This document shows, piece by piece, positions 9,445-17,852 of a DNA stretch of 64,000 bases. The DNA is from Leptospiraceae bacterium (GTDB taxonomy: Bacteria > Spirochaetota > Leptospiria > Leptospirales > Leptospiraceae). The notes under the pieces were generated by a model. That model was given only the letters and a program-made list of their open reading frames with translations, was not told where the DNA came from and made no database searches. Positions within the stretch are counted from its first letter, which is position 1. Every line of letters starts with the position of its first letter. Location: NCBI GenBank assembly GCA_016711485.1, contig JADJSX010000008.1, forward strand, positions 434,001 to 498,000, in the 5' to 3' direction. Both the position numbers and the translations under genes were made by a program.

Positions 9445-9875
9445 TTGAATTTTTTATTGAAAAATTTAGGGCGTTAACACAATTATATCCCGAAGAAATA
9501 CCTTCCTTTTCTCAAATTTATCAAAATGGGATTTTAGTTTCGGAAAATTTTAATCGTGTGGAGGAGTTTTCTAATACTCATTTGCATAGCGAGATTTTAT
9601 GTATAGAATCAGCACAAAAAAAAATAAATACAAAGTTTTTGAATGGCTGTATTTTATATACCAGTATAGAACCTTGTACTATGTGTGCAGGTGCTATCAT
9701 TCATGCGCGAATAGAAGAAGTTATATATTTTTTGGAAGCTACTAAAACAGAAGGAATAAGTTCTTTAAGTGTAGAATCAATTTATTCCAAAAATCATTTT
9801 CCGAAATTAACTCTCTATCATTCGAATGAAGTTGAATTAGTAGTAAAAAATTTCTTTAAAGAGAAACGCGGCTAA
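9441..9875 (+). CDS. Cytidine/deoxycytidylate-type zinc-dependent nucleoside deaminase
   Basis: This is a 144-aa deaminase of the CDA/TadA superfamily. The zinc and catalytic residues are visible as H49-S50-E51 and PCTMC (Cys79, Cys82). His49, Cys79 and Cys82 would bind zinc and Glu51 would shuttle protons. The common HAE is HSE here. The protein resembles the TadA/guanine-deaminase side of the family (EPCTMCAGAI) but is shorter at the N-terminus and lacks the usual TadA RLL/TLY strand wording, so the substrate is uncertain. It overlaps the receptor-cyclase gene by 4 bp (ATGA), which implies coupled translation. It converges on the CNB-cyclase gene, with only 21 bp between the two stops. Confidence 0.8.
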   Translation: MIEFFIEKFRALTQLYPEEIPSFSQIYQNGILVSENFNRVEEFSNTHLHSEILCIESAQKKINTKFLNGCILYTSIEPCTMCAGAIIHARIEEVIYFLEATKTEGISSLSVESIYSKNHFPKLTLYHSNEVELVVKNFFKEKRG

Positions 9876-9896
9876 CGGTAATTAACGTTAACTTGC

Positions 9897-11132
9897 TTAA
9901 GCAAATAAAGTATTGTAGAGTTTCCAGAATTTGTCGTTAGGAACTAGACCATATTCGTCAGCAGAGAATTCTTTTTTGATTGAATTTAAGAAATACATAT
10001 CGATTTTGCCTTTATTTTTGGCTTCAATTTTTCCTCGAAATTCAAAGTCGAAAAAATCTTTTACAAGGTCATAGGTTCTTCCAGAAATATTGATACGACC
10101 CGGTTCGCCGCTTGATTCCATACGGGCTGCCGTATTTACTGCATCACCCCAAACATCGTAAGCAAATTTTTTCTTTCCGATCACACCAGCAACTACAGGT
10201 CCTGTATGAATTCCTAATCTTAATTCCCAAAAAGGAAGCCCTTTTTCTGATTTGATTCGTTTTGTTTCTCTCATCATAAATTGAACTTGCAATGAGAACA
10301 GACAAGCATCGACCGGATGAGTGTTGTTAACCGTTGGAATCCCACCAGCACACATATAGGCGTCGCCTATCGTTTTTAATTTTTCTAATTTGTATTTGTC
10401 TGCAAGTTCATCAAAGTTAGTGAAGAAAATGTCTAACTCATTTACTAATTCTTCAGGACTCATTTGTTCACTGATTTTAGTAAACCCTTTAAAATCGGTA
10501 AAAATGACAGTAATCGAATCGTAATGCATAGGTTGAGTTGCTCCATTGAGTTTTAACTCGTCTGCAACTGCTTTTGGTAAAATATTGAGTAATAGTTCTT
10601 CTGATTTTTGTCTTTGGAGTTCTATGAGTTGTTTTGCTTGTTGGAGTTCTCGTTCCCGATTTTTTAGAATTCCTTCGTTTTGTCTCCAACGTGATACAAC
10701 GTCCTGTAAAACTCCGTAGGTTATGGACGCTTGTGTAGTTAGAAGATTCATAAAATCTTCACTTCCAATTCCAACAACTTGGCATGGCTCTATCGCACGT
10801 ACGCTAGCCATTCTAGGAGCTTTGTCGAGAAGTGATAATTCGCCAATGATTGTTCCGGCTTCTTTTGTCGCAAAAACCACTTTGTCACCGGACATTTCTG
10901 TATAAATTTCGATTTGCCCAGTTTCTATGATGTAAGCGAAATCTCCCGCATCCCCTTCTTTAAATAAAACTTCGTTTTTTTTGAGTTTTCTTTTTTGGCA
11001 GATTTTTATGACTAAATCCAATGCATCTTCGGAAAGAGTACCGAACATTGGCATTTTTTTGAGGATTTCCTTTAAATCGAACGCATTTGTCGTTTTAGAA
11101 GATTTTGCAGCTTTTGAATTTCTTACAGTCAT
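9897..11132 (-). CDS. Class III cyclase with N-terminal cyclic-nucleotide-binding domain
   Basis: This is a 411-aa soluble cyclase. The CNB domain (about residues 28-145) has a canonical phosphate-binding cassette, GELSLLDKAPRMAS (98-111, Arg107), so it should bind cAMP or cGMP. A coiled coil (about 150-195) leads to LLNILP and the catalytic domain (about 205-390). Metal Asp213 (FTDFKGFT), Asp257 (TIGDAYMC), Asn333 and Arg337 are all present. This architecture suggests feedback control of the cyclase by its own product, which is an inference. It stands alone on the minus strand; the next minus-strand gene ends 94 bp upstream. The stop lies within a TTGCTTAAGCAA palindrome shared with the convergent deaminase gene. 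Confidence 0.9.
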   Translation of the reverse strand: MTVRNSKAAKSSKTTNAFDLKEILKKMPMFGTLSEDALDLVIKICQKRKLKKNEVLFKEGDAGDFAYIIETGQIEIYTEMSGDKVVFATKEAGTIIGELSLLDKAPRMASVRAIEPCQVVGIGSEDFMNLLTTQASITYGVLQDVVSRWRQNEGILKNRERELQQAKQLIELQRQKSEELLLNILPKAVADELKLNGATQPMHYDSITVIFTDFKGFTKISEQMSPEELVNELDIFFTNFDELADKYKLEKLKTIGDAYMCAGGIPTVNNTHPVDACLFSLQVQFMMRETKRIKSEKGLPFWELRLGIHTGPVVAGVIGKKKFAYDVWGDAVNTAARMESSGEPGRINISGRTYDLVKDFFDFEFRGKIEAKNKGKIDMYFLNSIKKEFSADEYGLVPNDKFWKLYNTLFA

Positions 11133-11226
11133 GGTTTTAGGGGCAATACTGCTACCGCAACAAATCCTATCTAATGAGTCAACCGATTATTGAACAGGAT
11201 GGACAAAATTAGATTTAGAATGATTT

Positions 11227-11826
11227 TTACCAGGTGATAATAAATGTATTGGATTCTGCGCCTTTTTGTTTTAATGGTTTGGTTTTATCCAATTGGACTA
11301 CTGCATTAGGCTGGAATTTTTTAGCAAAGCCTGAAATTAATCCAGACTCGTACGCGGTCGAAAAACAAGTAGTACTCGTGCAAACAACTTTGTTAATACC
11401 AGGAATTGGATCTGTGATAATTCTTCCTGCCCCTTCTTGAAACTTTCCATTTACCGATTCATACATTGTTTGAATTCCATCCCTGGAAAGATTTAAATGG
11501 TATGCTTTGTCCATATGTCCAAGCGATGAAAGAATATCACGAACTTGACTTGGGAGTGGGGCAAACTGAATGGTAGTGAAAGCAACAGTACGAACTTTTT
11601 CCTCTCCGACCTTTTCTTGAATTTCCTTTAATCCATGTAGGTAACGATCTAAATCGTACCATTCATCTGGATTGATTGAGAATTTGTCGGGTGCTTGATC
11701 GTCTGTTATCTTATAAAATTTCATGATTCTAATCGCGGTTGGTTTATCCTCTCCGAGTAATTCTACTAATGTTCGAACTGCTCTTCCAGAAATATATAGA
11801 CCTTTTACTTTATTCCAGCATTCCAT
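11227..11826 (-). CDS. Conserved protein of unknown function, possibly V4R/HNOB-like
   Basis: This is a 199-aa soluble protein that I cannot assign to a family with confidence. It starts with a helical region, has a central acidic/Tyr-rich stretch (about residues 45-70), and ends in a compact domain with CTSTTCFSTAYESGLISGF followed by beta strands. Ligand-binding domains of the V4R/heme-NO group often end with a Cys-containing segment like this, so a sensory role is possible, but the match is only suggestive. It lies upstream of the CNB-cyclase gene on the same strand (94 bp apart) and could provide an input to it. A family I repeat begins 12 bp upstream of its ATG, so its promoter must lie inside or beyond that repeat. 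Confidence 0.55.
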   Translation of the reverse strand: MECWNKVKGLYISGRAVRTLVELLGEDKPTAIRIMKFYKITDDQAPDKFSINPDEWYDLDRYLHGLKEIQEKVGEEKVRTVAFTTIQFAPLPSQVRDILSSLGHMDKAYHLNLSRDGIQTMYESVNGKFQEGAGRIITDPIPGINKVVCTSTTCFSTAYESGLISGFAKKFQPNAVVQLDKTKPLKQKGAESNTFIITW

Positions 11827-11837
11827 TGTTTTCCCTC

Positions 11838-11942
11838 TATACTGAACGCCATAAGAAATTACATATTAAAAGTGCGTTCGGTTCTACCAAACGCTATTTT
11901 AAATAATATCCGAAGGGGTAATTACTTTTGGCTTTTGGTATA
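11838..11942. repeat. Family I inverted-terminal-repeat element, copy F
   Basis: This 105-bp copy has ends TATACTGAACGCCATAAG and, on the other strand, TATACCAAAAGCCAAAAG, followed on both sides by (A)AATTAC. Its interior shares TTCTACCAAACGCT with copy A (TATTCCCAAACGCT). It fills the gap between two divergent genes and has no plausible reading frame of its own. Confidence 0.75.
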
Positions 11943-12036
11943 TAACCTGAATTCTAAATTAGAAAAAGAATACTACAATAAATATCTACTCCGTTTACGT
12001 ATTACGGGATTTTCGAATTTGACCGATAATGTATGC

Positions 12037-14580
12037 GTGAAAACTCTATTTAACGAGCGAATACTGCCAGACGGAAGTTTTTTTTGCGAGAGTTGCCATA
12101 GTAAGTCTAAACTTTCTACTCTGCCAAATCAGCCGGGAACCTATAAAATTACATGTTATAAATGTAAACATGAGACCTTAGTCCGAGTAGAAGAAGAAGA
12201 CTCAAACAGAGGCATAATACTTCAACCGGTAGATGCAGAAGAAAAACCAGAACCTGAAACGGAAAAAAAGAAAGAAGTTGGCCTTACTAAAGAAGAAATG
12301 GAAAGATACGAAAGTATTTTTTTACAAGATACACAAATAATTTCTGTAGGCGATGCAGTTAGTAAACCATTCATAGAAATAAATAAAATTCAAATTCCTA
12401 AGTTTAAGGAAAATGAGAACTGGTTCACCAAACTAAAATCAAAACTTTTCCATTCAGAATCTACAAATCCATTTTTAAATCTTGCGAGAAAGTATAGATA
12501 TTTTCTTTCGGCTGTGGTAATTTTAATGCTAATTTTATCTATCTATATTCCGATTAAAATTAGTTATGAAGAAGTAAAAGCAGAAGTAGATGAATTATTA
12601 GTCGAGTTAAATCGTCATAAACCAAGTAAAATTTTAGATAGAAACGGTGTTCTTGTTTCAGAGATTTTCCAAAAAAAAACGGGCTCAATGAAGTTGCAGG
12701 ATTATCCATCCAAATTAATTAAAATAATTCTATCAGTAGAAGATCAAAATTTCTATAAACATGGCGGAATTGATTATATTGCATTGATTCGTGCTACTTA
12801 TAAGAATATAATCAATATGCGGTATACGCAAGGTGCTTCCACAATTACTCAGCAACTTGCTAGAATTTTAATTAAGGATCGCAGAAAAAGTATTCAACGT
12901 AAGTTTAGAGAGGCTCTAGTTGCAATTGCACTTGAATCTAAACTTTCTAAAGATCAAATCCTTGAAGCGTATTTAAATCAAGTTTACCTAGGACATGGTG
13001 CGTTTGGATTTGACAATGGTGCAAAATATTATTTTAATAAGGAGCCAAACAAGTTAAAAACTATGGAGATGATTTTGTTGTCTTCTCTTGCATCAGCGCC
13101 TAATCGATATTCTCCATTTAAAAATAGAGAACTTTCTGAAAATAGAGTAAGAGTGATTGTAAATACTCTCGAAGCAAAAGATGTCATTAGTGAAAGATTT
13201 CAAAATAAAATTAATAAATTTTATGAAACGCTTGAAACTCCATCCTACATGACTGTTTTTGGAAGTAGATACGATAAGGCTCCTTTTGTTACCGAACATA
13301 TTCGTGAATTTTTAAAATCAATAGACCCCAATATCAATATATATGATATTGGAGGTTATACTGTCGAAACCACACTTATTCAAGAAATACAAGAAACTAT
13401 TGCGGATGACGTTTCAGAGCATTTATTAAACCTTAAAACAAAAGGTAAAGTGAAACGAGTAAAAATTAAAACTGCACCAGATAAATTAGACGTATCAGAT
13501 GAATTACAAGCAGCTGTAATTGGACTTGATCCATCTACTGGTGCTGTTTTGTTTATGCATGGAGGCGGAGAACAATTTAATTCAAAAAATCAATTCAATC
13601 GTGCGGTTCAGATGAGAAGGCAAACAGGTAGTTCTATCAAACCAATACTGTACGCTTCAGCCATTGATTCAGGAATGTTTACTGCCGCTTCTGTATTGCT
13701 TGATGCGCCAATAATGTTTTCATCTATGAATGGAAAAGATACTTGGACACCGGATAATTTTGGTTCTACTTATGAAGGGGAAATGAGCCTTCGAGACGCT
13801 CTTGCAAAGTCCAAAAATACAATTGCAGTTCAAATCGGCGAGAGAATGGGGCTTGCAAATTTAGAAAAATACTATTCTGCTTTTTTCTTTCCAGATCCAA
13901 ATGAAAAAACTAAACGTTATAGAAATGATTTATCAGTGACACTTGGTTCATTGGAAATTTCTCCTTTAGAAATGGCGACTGTTTTTGGAAATTTTTCAAA
14001 TGATGGAATTATAAAACGGCCTTATTTAATCTCAAGAGTTCTAAACCAAGAAGGAAAAGAAATTTATAACTATTTAGAAAAGGACGAATTTCAATTAAAA
14101 ATTCCAGAAGAGAGAAGAGTGATTTCTCCTGAGAGTGCAGAAGTGATGGTAAGTTTAATGAAGGGAAGTGCAAATGCGAGTGGAATTCGAAAATTTGGAT
14201 ATTCAGGAGAAATTGCAGGAAAAACAGGCACTACAAATGATCATATAGATGCATGGTTCGTTGGAACAAAACCAAAACTTTCGATGGCAATATGGGTTGG
14301 TTATGATGATGCGTCATACGGAATGGGTAGAGGTGGACTTGGTGCAGAATTTGCTGTTCCTCTTTGGGCAAAAATAGGTAAAAGAATACAAGATCAAAAA
14401 GTAATTCCTGAAGAAAAATTTACATTTAGCAAAAGAGCTAATCGAATTTCGATTTGCAAAGAAACCGGTTTAATGGCGAATGATCGTTGTCCCGAAAAAA
14501 TTTCCGAATTGTTTACCAAAGATGGACGACCGAATGGTACATGCAAACTATCACATGATTATATGCCTAAATTAAGATAA
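12037..14580 (+). CDS. Bifunctional class A penicillin-binding protein (PBP1A-type) with N-terminal zinc ribbon
   Basis: This protein polymerises and cross-links peptidoglycan in the periplasm. From the GTG at 12037 it is 847 aa. A cytoplasmic zinc ribbon comes first (Cys17, Cys20, Cys40, Cys43), then one membrane helix. The GT51 transglycosylase has the EDQNFYKHGG and QGASTITQQLAR motifs. The transpeptidase has SSIK (nucleophile Ser), SKN and KTGTT. The frame is open to a GTG at 11872, but that start and the following codons fall inside a family I repeat, so I chose the downstream GTG, which gives MKTLF; the Shine-Dalgarno is weak. The next gene starts 2 bp after the stop. An N-terminal zinc ribbon is not part of the usual PBP1A design. 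Confidence 0.85.
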   Translation: MKTLFNERILPDGSFFCESCHSKSKLSTLPNQPGTYKITCYKCKHETLVRVEEEDSNRGIILQPVDAEEKPEPETEKKKEVGLTKEEMERYESIFLQDTQIISVGDAVSKPFIEINKIQIPKFKENENWFTKLKSKLFHSESTNPFLNLARKYRYFLSAVVILMLILSIYIPIKISYEEVKAEVDELLVELNRHKPSKILDRNGVLVSEIFQKKTGSMKLQDYPSKLIKIILSVEDQNFYKHGGIDYIALIRATYKNIINMRYTQGASTITQQLARILIKDRRKSIQRKFREALVAIALESKLSKDQILEAYLNQVYLGHGAFGFDNGAKYYFNKEPNKLKTMEMILLSSLASAPNRYSPFKNRELSENRVRVIVNTLEAKDVISERFQNKINKFYETLETPSYMTVFGSRYDKAPFVTEHIREFLKSIDPNINIYDIGGYTVETTLIQEIQETIADDVSEHLLNLKTKGKVKRVKIKTAPDKLDVSDELQAAVIGLDPSTGAVLFMHGGGEQFNSKNQFNRAVQMRRQTGSSIKPILYASAIDSGMFTAASVLLDAPIMFSSMNGKDTWTPDNFGSTYEGEMSLRDALAKSKNTIAVQIGERMGLANLEKYYSAFFFPDPNEKTKRYRNDLSVTLGSLEISPLEMATVFGNFSNDGIIKRPYLISRVLNQEGKEIYNYLEKDEFQLKIPEERRVISPESAEVMVSLMKGSANASGIRKFGYSGEIAGKTGTTNDHIDAWFVGTKPKLSMAIWVGYDDASYGMGRGGLGAEFAVPLWAKIGKRIQDQKVIPEEKFTFSKRANRISICKETGLMANDRCPEKISELFTKDGRPNGTCKLSHDYMPKLR

Positions 14581-14582
14581 TA

Positions 14583-15605
14583 ATGATTTTAAAAAAGCCC
14601 TTAAATAAATTTTGTATTTTTTTAAAAGAAAGAAGTTCTCTTTTTTTTATTATAACGGCAATTTTATATTTACCTCCAATTACAGCTAAAGAAGCTTCGA
14701 ATACATACAGCGAGGCATACAGAATAGAAAAAATTTCTCCTGTTTTGGCTATCAACCTGTATGAGTCATTATTGGAGGAAAAAAAACTCAGTAAAAAAAA
14801 TTTAAGAAACACAATCAATCGATTATTCTTTTTATACATAAAGTTTAAACGATTCGAAGAAATTTTTGTGTTAAATTCGAAGTTCCCTCCGGATAAAGTT
14901 CGACAAAAAAAAACAGAATCAATTATTAAAAATATATCTTCTCAACTTAAAATTGATGAGTATGCATTTCAAGAGATGATAGGAATCGCACTCAGAAACG
15001 ATGTAAATTCAAAAAAAGAATTACTGACTATTTACAATTATTATCCAAATCATTTTCTTCTTAGGTATATTTTTGCGATTAAATTTCAGACTGGTGATTT
15101 AGATTCGCTTGCTTTTTTAATTTCTGAAATTCCCGATATTAATCCAGTTCTAAAACTAGCCTACAGTATCAAAGCATCAAATGTATCAACTACCGCGAGA
15201 GACGTAGAAAAAGTCGTTAAAGATGCCGCATCTATTAGCTCTTTGACAGATGCACAGAAATCTGATATACTTTATTTTTATGCAAAGTATCTTCGAAACG
15301 TTCGAAAGTTTAGACAAAGTATACGTTACTTTCGAATGAGCTCTACATATTCCAAAAAAGAAGAAGGTATAATGACGGAAGGTATGTTGGAAGTAGCGAA
15401 AACTCTTTTTATTTTAGGAAAAACAAAAGAAACATGTTCCTTATTACAAGAAAAAGTAAATGTCCAAACAGAATCCGATGAAATTGTTAATTTTTTCTGC
15501 CATAACCCAAAGAGTTTACACTCTGTTAAACGATCAATTATAAATCTTTCCGAAAACGATCCAGATCCAGTTTACAAAAAAGCCCTAAAGGTGGTTAGTG
15601 AATAA
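14583..15605 (+). CDS. Exported or membrane-anchored helical protein of unknown function
   Basis: This is a 340-aa protein with an N-terminal hydrophobic segment (about residues 18-35) and a mainly helical, Lys-rich body that could fold as degenerate TPR/SEL-like repeats (for example the YFYAKYLRNVRKFRQSIRYF stretch around 225-250). I recognise no family. The start lies 2 bp after the PBP stop, so it is probably co-transcribed with it. An extracytoplasmic role linked to wall assembly is possible but unproven. Its last codons overlap the upstream-most possible start of the next gene. Confidence 0.6.
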   Translation: MILKKPLNKFCIFLKERSSLFFIITAILYLPPITAKEASNTYSEAYRIEKISPVLAINLYESLLEEKKLSKKNLRNTINRLFFLYIKFKRFEEIFVLNSKFPPDKVRQKKTESIIKNISSQLKIDEYAFQEMIGIALRNDVNSKKELLTIYNYYPNHFLLRYIFAIKFQTGDLDSLAFLISEIPDINPVLKLAYSIKASNVSTTARDVEKVVKDAASISSLTDAQKSDILYFYAKYLRNVRKFRQSIRYFRMSSTYSKKEEGIMTEGMLEVAKTLFILGKTKETCSLLQEKVNVQTESDEIVNFFCHNPKSLHSVKRSIINLSENDPDPVYKKALKVVSE

Positions 15606-15606
15606 G

Positions 15607-16065
15607 ATGAGTCGATGGATAAAATTTATCGGATATTTTGGTTTACTTTTATCTTTATTGGCGGTAGAAGAAAGGAATCCGTTTCCTTTTTATTATTTGA
15701 ATACAAAACCAATCAAATTAATAATCAATCCTAAAAAAGTTCGTCTATGCAGGATAAAGTTGCAGAGTATAGTCGAAATCAAAAATGTAGAAATACTAGA
15801 CTGTTATGAATTTGGTAAAAAACTTTCCGATTCAATTAAATTAATTCATGAAAAAAATGATAAAAAAAATGAATTAAATTTGATATTTGTAGATGAAAAT
15901 AAACAAATGATTACACCTGAACTACAAACATCCGAAATGATTTATAAAGTAAACTCCATCTTATTTTTTAAAAAAACGAAATTACATCAAATAGAATTAA
16001 TCGACAAGAATGGCGGATACTATTATTTTATCTACGATCCTGTCCATGTAGGAATAGGGGAATAG
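15607..16065 (+). CDS. Small membrane-anchored protein of unknown function
   Basis: This is a 152-aa protein with an N-terminal hydrophobic segment (about residues 5-20) followed by a polar domain with alternating strands. I cannot assign it. A GTG at 15598 lies inside the preceding gene; the ATG at 15607, just after that gene's stop, is the likelier start. It sits between another unknown exported protein and the M50B-like peptidase with almost no spacing (1 bp to the next start), which indicates one operon from the PBP gene onward. Confidence 0.55.
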   Translation: MSRWIKFIGYFGLLLSLLAVEERNPFPFYYLNTKPIKLIINPKKVRLCRIKLQSIVEIKNVEILDCYEFGKKLSDSIKLIHEKNDKKNELNLIFVDENKQMITPELQTSEMIYKVNSILFFKKTKLHQIELIDKNGGYYYFIYDPVHVGIGE

Positions 16066-16066
16066 A

Positions 16067-16921
16067 ATGAGATCTCAAAAAATTATTTTTTTTCTATCTA
16101 TCGTCTTGACCTTGATCGCATTTTGGAATTTTAGAATTATGCTCCATTTAAAAGGATTGATCGTATTATTTCATGAAATATGTCATGCCACTGCTGCATT
16201 GGTTACGGGCGGAATTGTGGAAAGAATATTTATCCATGGAAATGAAACAGGAGAAACAGTAATATCTGGAAGAATGGAAATTTCTTTTATATTTGTTGTT
16301 TCGGCTGGATATATCGGTTCTTCCTTATTAGGTGGAGTTTTACTTAATCGAGGTTTTGATAAGAAACACGCGAAACATTTTTTAGGTTTTGTTGGAATTT
16401 TTCTTATTGCATTTACTCATTTTTATTCGGCTAATCACGATTTTACTTACAATACTGGAATTCGATTCGGGATAATCTTTATTATACTCTCTCTGATGAG
16501 TAAGGAAATATCTTCATTGACTTTAATTTTTCTTGGAACTGGAGTTTCGCTTTATAGTGTATATGATTTAGTTGACTTTACAAATCATATACAGCACACG
16601 GACGCTGGAATTTTAGCCAATTGGATTTTAGGAAAAAGAGAAAAACTAATAGGTCTAAATTTAAAACAATTGGGAATTTTAATAGCTATTATTTGGTCAT
16701 CTATAAGCCTATTTATATTAGGATTACTTGTAAAAAAAACTTTCACAGAACCGGATCGTTTTTTGAAAATGAGTAAACTGAAACGACAATTTGTAGAAGG
16801 CAAAGTTCAGCCAGATGTAGCTCAGTGGTTTTTATCACGAGGTCTTGATCTTAATGGAAAACCATTGGATAAAGATTGGGCAACACAATTAAAAAAAGAA
16901 GGAAGGAGTAATTATGAGTAA
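16067..16921 (+). CDS. M50B-like integral membrane metallopeptidase
   Basis: This is a 284-aa polytopic membrane protein. The zinc motif HEICH is at residues 36-40, right after a first membrane helix, and is followed by ATAALVTGG. The context matches the Peptidase_M50B-like family, whose members are related to site-2 proteases. Five to six further hydrophobic helices are visible (for example about 78-95, 105-120, 125-145, 150-170, 205-225). The C-terminus (about 230-284) is soluble. The substrate is unknown. It overlaps the UDP-glucuronate decarboxylase start by 8 bp, so the genes are tightly coupled. If active, it could process a membrane anti-sigma factor or another membrane protein. Confidence 0.75.
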   Translation: MRSQKIIFFLSIVLTLIAFWNFRIMLHLKGLIVLFHEICHATAALVTGGIVERIFIHGNETGETVISGRMEISFIFVVSAGYIGSSLLGGVLLNRGFDKKHAKHFLGFVGIFLIAFTHFYSANHDFTYNTGIRFGIIFIILSLMSKEISSLTLIFLGTGVSLYSVYDLVDFTNHIQHTDAGILANWILGKREKLIGLNLKQLGILIAIIWSSISLFILGLLVKKTFTEPDRFLKMSKLKRQFVEGKVQPDVAQWFLSRGLDLNGKPLDKDWATQLKKEGRSNYE

Positions 16922-17849
16922 ACGCATTTTAATAACCGGCGGAGCAGGATTTATAGGATCACATTTATGTGAAAAACTTTTAAAAGAAGGAAATGAAGTT
17001 ATTTCAGTAGATAATTATTTTACTGGAAGAAAAAAAAACATTCAACATCTACTCAAAAATCCAAACTTTGAAATGGTTCGTCATGATATAGTAAAAGATT
17101 ACCGTATTGAAGTAGATCAAATTTATAACTTTGCTTGTCCCGCATCTCCCGTTCACTATCAATACAATGCAATATCTACCATTAAAACTAACGTTATGGG
17201 AACGATGAATATGTTAGGTCTTGCAAAAAAAGCAAAAGCACGTATTCTTCAAGCCTCAACTAGTGAGGTATACGGAAATCCTCTCGAACATCCACAAAAA
17301 GAAACTTATTGGGGAAACGTAAATACGATTGGAATTCGAAGCTGTTATGACGAAGGCAAAAGAATTTCTGAAACACTATGTTTTGATTATAACAGGCAAC
17401 ATAAAGTAGATATTCGTGTAATTCGTATTTTTAATACATATGGCCCACGTATGCTTGCGAATGACGGTCGTGTTGTTAGTAATTTTATTGTCCAAGCTTT
17501 GTCAGGAAAAGATATTACGATTTATGGCGATGGAAGTCAGACCCGTTCTTTTTGTTATGTCGATGATCTTGTAAATGGAATAGTTTCTATGATGAATCAG
17601 GACTCATTTCAAGGACCGGTTAATCTCGGTAATTCGGACGAATTTACAGTGAAAGAATTGGCAGAGTTAGTAATTAAACTTACAAAATCTAAATCCAAAA
17701 TCATTTACAATCCACTTCCACAAGATGATCCAGCTCGTAGGCGTCCTGATTTGACTCTCGCAAAGGAAAAACTTGGATATAAATTTACTGTACCTTTAGT
17801 GGAAGGATTAAAAAGAACGATAAAGTATTTCCGGGGAGAGATAAAATAA
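16914..17849 (+). CDS. UDP-glucuronic acid decarboxylase (UDP-xylose synthase)
   Basis: This is a 311-aa extended SDR. It oxidises and decarboxylates UDP-glucuronate to UDP-xylose (or the 4-keto intermediate) in the cytosol, supplying pentose for surface polysaccharide. The NAD motif GGAGFIGSH is at residues 8-16. The family hallmarks ACPASPVHYQ and STSEVYGNP are present, and the catalytic Tyr-Lys pair lies in SCYDEGKR. The C-terminal half has RIFNTYGPRM and RSFCYVDDLV. The match to the UXS family is strong. It is coupled by an 8-bp overlap with the M50B-like gene, has a good Shine-Dalgarno (AAGGAGT), and is followed 3 bp later by the amine oxidase. Confidence 0.92.
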   Translation: MSKRILITGGAGFIGSHLCEKLLKEGNEVISVDNYFTGRKKNIQHLLKNPNFEMVRHDIVKDYRIEVDQIYNFACPASPVHYQYNAISTIKTNVMGTMNMLGLAKKAKARILQASTSEVYGNPLEHPQKETYWGNVNTIGIRSCYDEGKRISETLCFDYNRQHKVDIRVIRIFNTYGPRMLANDGRVVSNFIVQALSGKDITIYGDGSQTRSFCYVDDLVNGIVSMMNQDSFQGPVNLGNSDEFTVKELAELVIKLTKSKSKIIYNPLPQDDPARRRPDLTLAKEKLGYKFTVPLVEGLKRTIKYFRGEIK

Positions 17850-17852
17850 ACA

